Positions 59,037 through 64,000 of a stretch of DNA of 64,000 bases are shown here, in pieces. A model generated the notes under the pieces. It saw nothing but the letters and a program-made list of their open reading frames with translations. It was not told the DNA's origin and searched no databases. Every line of letters starts with the position of its first letter. Positions within the stretch are counted from its first letter, which is position 1. The stretch comes from Gaeumannomyces sp. JS-464. Lineage: Eukaryota > Ascomycota > Sordariomycetes > Magnaporthales > Magnaporthaceae. A program made the position numbers and the translations under genes. Where the stretch lies: assembly GCA_002197995.1 (NCBI GenBank), contig NGZR01000001.1, positions 7,068,001-7,132,000 of the forward strand. The letters run 5' to 3'.

Positions 59037-60177
59037 GTGCCATCGTGGGATAAACAAGCTCTTCCTATCCCTTCTTTCGGCCTTGTCGGAGCTGTCTATC
59101 TCTGGGCGATGCGAACAGCAACAACGCGACTTCCTGCTCACTCCGATTCAACCGCGTATATCTTGTCCTTCTCTTCTCCCCTTCTATCCCTCGTCGTCGA
59201 AACGCACACCTCCGTACACGCCACAACCGATCAACCCATGGGAGACTGCGTGTGTCCACCCATTGCCCAACAAAGGCAAACGCAGCGCCTACATGTCATT
59301 TTTATCGGAGCATCGTGAAGAGCGGCTAGCGAATGGACTGGGCTGGGGAAGATTGCAACGCCTAATCCAGTCCAAACACCCACGGCCAGGAGAGTTCAGA
59401 AACGGACTTCCGGCTACTTACTTTACATACCTTGCTCTCCCTTTTTTCTCAGTCACCATGGCTTCTAAGTTTCCTTGGTTTATTGCATAACACTTCACAA
59501 CGAGGTTTCTTTTCGGGGGAGGTTTGTCGAAGTTATAGTTTCTTCCTTTTCTATCCAGCTTCATTCTTTGCGGCACAGACTTCACTTTCCACATTTACCC
59601 TCGAGTATTGTCTATGATGGGATTTTATGTTTTGGTGTATCGGCGCATCTCTGTCGTCCTTTTTCTCTGTTCCCTTTGCACTGATTCACTTTGCACTGAT
59701 GTTGCCTGTACCCCTTAGCTACCAACACCGTTCCACAACAGATCGTCACCCAACTAGCGAGAGGACATGGGACAAAGTAGATATCGTCCATGGCCGGATA
59801 AAATGTCCTTAATTCTTGGAATGCGCCTTGACTAGGTCTATGTTGTTAGACTTGGTGACCATGGTGGCCTGGACCCTTTGATCTGGTGTCTCTCGGTGAC
59901 GGCCGGCCTGATTTGATATATTGTGCACTTCAAGGGGGAATTCCATGCCACCCCCGTGTTGCCTATCATGGCTAGATGCCTTGCCCTAGTCTATACCACC
60001 AGCAACTGGCCTCCAGTCACATCCTCACTGGATCTCGAAGTAGGCGAATAGGCCGGTCTTCTGCCTAGTTATCGTCCGTCGTGATTTCATGACCGACGGC
60101 TCACTGACAACTTTCTAGGCAAACAGGACACCCACCAGACCAAACACCCAACGATCCTCCCTCTAATCACTGATAGC
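59037..60177. other. Convergent intergenic region
   Basis: About 1.1 kb between the ubiquitin-fold and UMP1 stops. Open frames here (such as 58993-59490) overlap the end of the ubiquitin-fold gene out of frame and lack any domain. No gene is supported. Confidence 0.45.
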
Positions 60178-60793
60178 TCAGATCTTCAGCTTCCTCTCCA
60201 TCTCGTCGTGGATGCCGGCCACGGGCAGGGTGGTCTCGTTGGTGAAGACGTCCTCCCAGGCGATGGTGGTGTCCCGACCCCTCAGTATGTCCTCGTGGAC
60301 GCTGGGCTGGGCGCCCCCCAGGGCCAAGGGCCTCCACTCGCCCTCGCGCGCGATCTTGAGCTCCATCTCGCGGCGGATGGGTTCGGCCATGCCAAAGGTG
60401 CGGCGCAGCGTCTCCATGCGCAGCTGGTGCTGCGTCGCCTCCCAGGCCTTGAGGCGGGCCTCGAGGGGTGGGCGCTGGTCGTTTGGGGCACGGCGGCGGA
60501 GGAGGAAGATTGGGGTAGGGCGGAGAAGGCGGACGGGCCGACGCCGGCGCGCAGCGTGTCGTGCAGGCCCGGGGCCGAGGGGGCGCCCTTGCTCCGCTCG
60601 CCGATGTGGCTGAAGGTGCTGCTGTGCGCGTCGGCGGGACGATGCGGAGAGACTGGAGAGGGGGTTGCGGTTAGCATGTGTGATATTCTAGATGACCAAG
60701 AAACTGAGCTGGGAGGGTTCGGCAAGGCGCGCGGGGGAGGTTGGCGGCGGGACATCCTGGTAGGGCGGAGCGGGAGGAGCCAACTATTACCAT
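60178..60793 (-). CDS. UMP1: Proteasome maturation factor UMP1 (frame broken twice)
   Basis: Short-lived chaperone of 20S proteasome assembly, degraded as the first substrate of the new particle. Visible: N-terminal SLRIVPP, the family motif GAPSAPGLHDTLRAGV, a Ser/Ala linker, LEARL then WEATQHQLRMETLRRTFGMAEPIR, and REGEWRPLALGGAQPSVHEDIL. The start codon forms its own coding exon: ATG at 60791-60793 is followed at once by the donor GTAATA. The intron covers 60653-60790 and ends TCTCCAG, giving M-SLRIVP. Two frame changes follow: at about 60586-60588 (a CCC run, before GAPSAPG) and at 60465-60468 (a GGGG run on the plus strand, before LEARL). Each is explained by one missing base in a homopolymer. 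The stop is at 60178-60180. Confidence 0.9.
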
Positions 60794-61423
60794 CTTGAAT
60801 GGCGGGCGCGGGAAGCTCCCCTGTCTCTGGACAACGACGCACAGGAGAAGGGTCGGGCTCGTGGATGCTATACTCGATTGAACAGCAGTAGAACGATCGG
60901 TGCTGTTCTTTGCTGAAGAGAGTGTGAATCGTGCAGGGCGGTGGTGGGTGGTTGTCGTGGGCGAGGCCAAAGCCGGTGAAGTGATGATTGGGTGCTGCTG
61001 GCTAGAGCTCCGACAGGCGCCGCCACTCCAGAGGCAGCCTCGCGTTCGTCAGCCCGCTGGTGGAGGCACAATGGTACTTGGCTGAAGATCACGTTATAGC
61101 ACGTATACGTGTCATTAACTAAGATGGTCGTGTAAACATATTCAACCTCAGCTCCAACACTTTAGGTATACACTGAGATAAAAGCTGCTAAGAGGAGTTA
61201 TTAGAGCGAAGCAGACTCATATTCAAACTGTGGCCTCCCATGTATTAGGTCGCCTATATCTTTCAATCTAGAGATCCTGGATGGCTGCCCAGCCCGTCCA
61301 GCAACGACAAGAAGCACACCCCATGTGGGGAAGATTCCAGGCCCCCACCAACGTTCCCGCCATCCTGGTACCCCATGGCAGAATTGCGCCGAGGAGTCAT
61401 TGAAGAAATACCAGACCTGAAAG
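60794..61423. other. Divergent intergenic region
   Basis: About 630 bp between UMP1 (minus) and the ABC ATPase gene (plus), presumably with both promoters. UMP1 is often controlled by RPN4-type elements; I did not find a clear one. No gene is visible. Confidence 0.45.
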
Positions 61424-63754
61424 ATGGATGTGAAAATGAGCCAGAATCGCGCCTGTGTTGGCTTTTTCTTGTCTCAAACAAACCAAAAAGTCTCTTCTAA
61501 ACCCCTCATGGGAGGATGTATACGCCGCAGCGGGTTGCGCGCCGCTCTGATTCGCATCGAAAATGGCACTTTCTACCGTCACCATCCTTCCTCTCAAACG
61601 CCGCACCCCAATCCTCCCCTTTTCCCCAACCTAAAATGGACGCTTTTTAATGCCCCAAAGGAAAATAAGAAGGGCAAGCGTCCGCACTGGTGCATTGTCG
61701 GCCCCTCGCTTTCGGGCAAAACGACTTTCCTTCAAATCCTGGCCGGACAGCACCTCAGCGTCCCGCCCTCGGCCAGATCGTACCCCTACCTGTCCACCGA
61801 TGACGTGCCCCATCACATGAGGACGCCGTCTCGGGCCATCCAGTATGTTGGCTTTGACACTGGGAGCTCTGGCGGCGGCCTGGGCCCAATAACCTCGACC
61901 TACATGTCGGCCCGGTACGAGTCTCGACGGGAGGAGACCGATTTTTCGCTGCGCGACTACCTGCTCGGGAACACAGAACTGAACCCAGCCGACAAGAGCA
62001 TGTTGGGCGACGGGACCCTGGAATCCGACGACACGGCGTTTCTATTTGACCACGTGACCCGGGATCTCCGTCTGGAACCGCTCCTCGACCTGCCTGTCAC
62101 GTTTCTATCCAACGGCCAAGGCCGTCGCGCGCGCATCGCGAGGGCCCTCCTCCGCTCCCCCGAGCTCCTGCTGCTGGACGAGCCCTTCATGGGGCTCGAC
62201 CCGCCCACCGTCGTCTCGCTGAGCCCCGTGCTGCGCGAGCTAGCCGAGAGTGCGGCGCCGAGGCTCATCCTGACGGCACGCCCGCAGGACCCGTTGCCGG
62301 AGTGGATCACGCACATCATGTACCTGCGCGCCGACTGCAGCGTCGCCGTAGCCGACGTGCGCGAGAAGGTAGTCGACACCCTCAGGCGATATTACCACGC
62401 GATAAGCGCCGGCAAGGGAGAGGAGCTCGAGCGCTTGGCTTGCCCCAAATGCCGCCGCCTGTTCGTGTCGCGCACCCAGATGTTTCAGCACCTGAAAGAA
62501 ACAGCTTCTAGCCCGTGTGCTCCTGGAACTGGTCGTCTCGTGGGAAGAGGAGTGGGGCCGCCGATCGAGGACCCGACGCTACCCATCTCGGCGTTGCGTG
62601 AGATGGGCCGCACGCTGACCGAGAACGGCATCGAGGGCGCCGGGTTCGCGGAGGAGCTTCGGTGGACGGGAATGAGCGTGCAGGTACCAGCAGTACTAAA
62701 TCGGACGCCAAAAGATGATGTTCCATTTGCTGCTAATATTGTCACTGGCGAGGCAATAGTCGAGATGGACGGCTGTCAAGTTCATTACGGCGGCAAAGTC
62801 GTGCTGGGCAACTGGGTCAACCCCGACGGCGGCAAAAAAGGCCTGCTTTGGACAGTACGGCGAGGCGAGCGTTGGGGCGTGTTCGGGCCCAACGGGTCCG
62901 GCAAGACGACCCTCTTTTCGCTTCTTTGTTCAGATCACCCACAAACCTACTCGCTGCCAATCCGGCTGTTCGGCCGGAGCCGGCTTCCTGAGCCCGGCTC
63001 GGGGGAGCTCCCGCTCACGTTCTGGGACATCCAGGCGCGCGTGGGCCATTCGAGCCCCGAGATCCACCAGCACATGCCGCGGTGGCTGACGACACGCCGG
63101 GTTCTAGAGAGCGCGTGGGCGGACACGTTCCAGAGCAAGCCGGATCTAGATACCGTAACGGCGGCCAAGATCGATGCGACGCTGCGCTGGTTTGAGCGGG
63201 AGCTGAACCCTGGATACCGGGATAGCAGCAGCGGAGGTGTGGCGTGGGCGACCGAGCATCTGTTTGGGGGCCTTTCGTTCAGCGCCCAGCGCGTGCTGTT
63301 GCTGCTCCGAGCCATCATCAAAAACCGGGACATGGTGGTGCTCGACGAAGCCTTCAGCGGCATGGACGAGGCCGTCAGGGACAAGTGCATGCTGTTCATC
63401 GCGTACGGGGAGGAGAAGGAGCTCGCCAAGGCTCCGGCCGGATCGCCATCGATGTCTTCGTCGGCAGCCCAGGAGGTTGTTGACAGCCACGTCAAAAGGG
63501 CCGGGATGGTCAGGGTCACGGGGCTCTCTGAACTGCAGGCGCTCATTTGCATCAGTCACGTCAAGGAAGAGGTGCCGGACCTGGTGCGCGAGTGGCTCTG
63601 CTTGCCCGAGGCCGAGTCTGGCCAGGCCGCGAGGTTCGGCAGGCTGGAAGGCCCCTTGCGCAACGATGCGAGGCGGTGGGACGAGATCTGGGGGGTGTCG
63701 ACCAAGGCGAGGACGACGGACTCTTTTTCGAGATTAGTGCAAGAGAGGAGATAG
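61424..63754 (+). CDS. Soluble tandem-NBD ABC ATPase (YDR061W/ModF-like)
   Basis: 776 residues, two ABC nucleotide-binding domains, no membrane segments, so not a transporter by itself. NBD1: Walker A GPSLSGKTT (93-101), signature LSNGQGRRARIARAL (229-242), Walker B LLLLDEPFMGLD; the usual switch histidine is not evident (LILTARPQDPLPEW). NBD2: Walker A GPNGSGKTT (488-496), signature LSFSAQR (617-623), Walker B MVVLDEAFSGMD, switch His in CISHVKEE (712). Between them lies a zinc-finger-like segment CPKCRRLFVSRTQMFQHLKE (340-359). The architecture matches yeast YDR061W, whose role is unknown. The frame is intact and intronless. Start: the longest frame begins at the ATG at 61424; the ATG at 61508 (MGGCIRRSGLRAALIRIENG), just before the conserved ALIRIENGTFYRHHP, is a plausible alternative. 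Confidence 0.85.
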   Translation: MDVKMSQNRACVGFFLSQTNQKVSSKPLMGGCIRRSGLRAALIRIENGTFYRHHPSSQTPHPNPPLFPNLKWTLFNAPKENKKGKRPHWCIVGPSLSGKTTFLQILAGQHLSVPPSARSYPYLSTDDVPHHMRTPSRAIQYVGFDTGSSGGGLGPITSTYMSARYESRREETDFSLRDYLLGNTELNPADKSMLGDGTLESDDTAFLFDHVTRDLRLEPLLDLPVTFLSNGQGRRARIARALLRSPELLLLDEPFMGLDPPTVVSLSPVLRELAESAAPRLILTARPQDPLPEWITHIMYLRADCSVAVADVREKVVDTLRRYYHAISAGKGEELERLACPKCRRLFVSRTQMFQHLKETASSPCAPGTGRLVGRGVGPPIEDPTLPISALREMGRTLTENGIEGAGFAEELRWTGMSVQVPAVLNRTPKDDVPFAANIVTGEAIVEMDGCQVHYGGKVVLGNWVNPDGGKKGLLWTVRRGERWGVFGPNGSGKTTLFSLLCSDHPQTYSLPIRLFGRSRLPEPGSGELPLTFWDIQARVGHSSPEIHQHMPRWLTTRRVLESAWADTFQSKPDLDTVTAAKIDATLRWFERELNPGYRDSSSGGVAWATEHLFGGLSFSAQRVLLLLRAIIKNRDMVVLDEAFSGMDEAVRDKCMLFIAYGEEKELAKAPAGSPSMSSSAAQEVVDSHVKRAGMVRVTGLSELQALICISHVKEEVPDLVREWLCLPEAESGQAARFGRLEGPLRNDARRWDEIWGVSTKARTTDSFSRLVQERR

Positions 63755-63828
63755 GGTCACTTCACGTCGGGCATTTAGAGACACGGGCACATGGCCAGCA
63801 TCTTTTTTGGGTTGTTTCTATCAGCTGC

Positions 63829-63910
<82 letters not shown>

Positions 63911-63963
63911 TGAGTGAGTGAGTGAGTGAGTGAGTGAGTGAGTGAGTGAGTGAGTGAGTGAGT
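63829..63963. repeat. Compound (GA)n-(GAGT)n microsatellite
   Basis: About 80 bp of GA dinucleotides with a few interruptions (ggag, agaag) pass directly into about 14 tandem GAGT tetranucleotides, ending before 'atattta'. It lies in the 3' flank of the ABC ATPase gene, starting about 75 bp after its stop codon. Confidence 0.95.
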
Positions 63964-64000
63964 ATATTTAACGTCGGTAAGTCGGGATCTACCAGTCCCT

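Noticed and set aside
323..60652. Frame breaks caused by repeat-induced point mutation or programmed frameshifting
   Set aside because: RIP makes C-to-T changes, not indels, and spares single-copy housekeeping genes; slippery-site-plus-structure signals were not seen and so many cases would be unprecedented.
63907..63963. Tandem repeats as a CRISPR-like array
   Set aside because: Units are contiguous tetranucleotides without spacers in a eukaryotic genome; a simple microsatellite.

Overview
The window is nuclear DNA of a filamentous ascomycete, most likely a Sordariomycete. Genes are split by short introns (about 50-150 nt) with GTRNGT donors, CTRAC-type branch sites and YAG acceptors, coding DNA is GC-rich, and intergenic gaps are 0.5-3.8 kb. 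There are no operons. I found no tRNA, rRNA, CRISPR array or prophage. Species placement is inference from gene content and architecture only.

Layout, left to right. 0.3-8.3 kb: a bZIP factor (-), a tryptophan-rich hypothetical protein (-) and the alternative clamp loader subunit CTF18 (+). 8.8-13.9 kb: a long SNF2 ATPase with a RING finger between its helicase lobes (-), tail to tail with CTF18. 13.9-17.7 kb: a gene-free stretch with an AT-rich island and a MITE-like inverted repeat. 17.7-23.4 kb: a very large ankyrin-repeat protein with a C-terminal coiled coil (+). 23.9-28.3 kb: mitochondrial thioredoxin (-) and a SulP sulfate permease (-). 28.3-31.7 kb: gene-poor. 31.7-41.6 kb: a small PHO4/NUC-1-type bHLH factor (+), a DHA1 MFS transporter (-), a HET-domain protein (-) and aspartate aminotransferase (-). 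43.5-53.7 kb: a Cys-motif hypothetical (+), the ER t-SNARE UFE1 (-), a second DHA1/QDR-like MFS transporter (+), EMC4 (-) and AP-1 beta adaptin APL2 (+). 54.5-64 kb: a small secreted protein (-), a prenylated ubiquitin-fold protein (+), the proteasome assembly factor UMP1 (-), a soluble tandem-NBD ABC ATPase (+) and a GA/GAGT microsatellite.

Most genes are housekeeping: DNA replication and repair (CTF18, SNF2-RING), secretory and ER functions (UFE1, EMC4, APL2), proteostasis (UMP1, ubiquitin-fold protein), redox and sulfur/nitrogen metabolism (thioredoxin, SulP, aminotransferase). Between them sit accessory genes (HET, giant ankyrin protein, two MFS exporters, Cys-motif protein). I see no biosynthetic cluster and no convincing new multi-gene system. 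The best candidates for something undescribed are the giant ankyrin protein, the Cys-motif ORF and the zinc-finger-like linker in the ABC ATPase.

The strongest window-wide signal is technical. About 22 single-base reading-frame breaks lie inside otherwise well-conserved genes, several of them in homopolymers (thioredoxin, UMP1, HET, ankyrin, MFS). They look like draft-assembly indels. Coordinates below run across them and the breaks are described, not repaired. Intron positions were read by eye from splice signals and reading-frame continuity.
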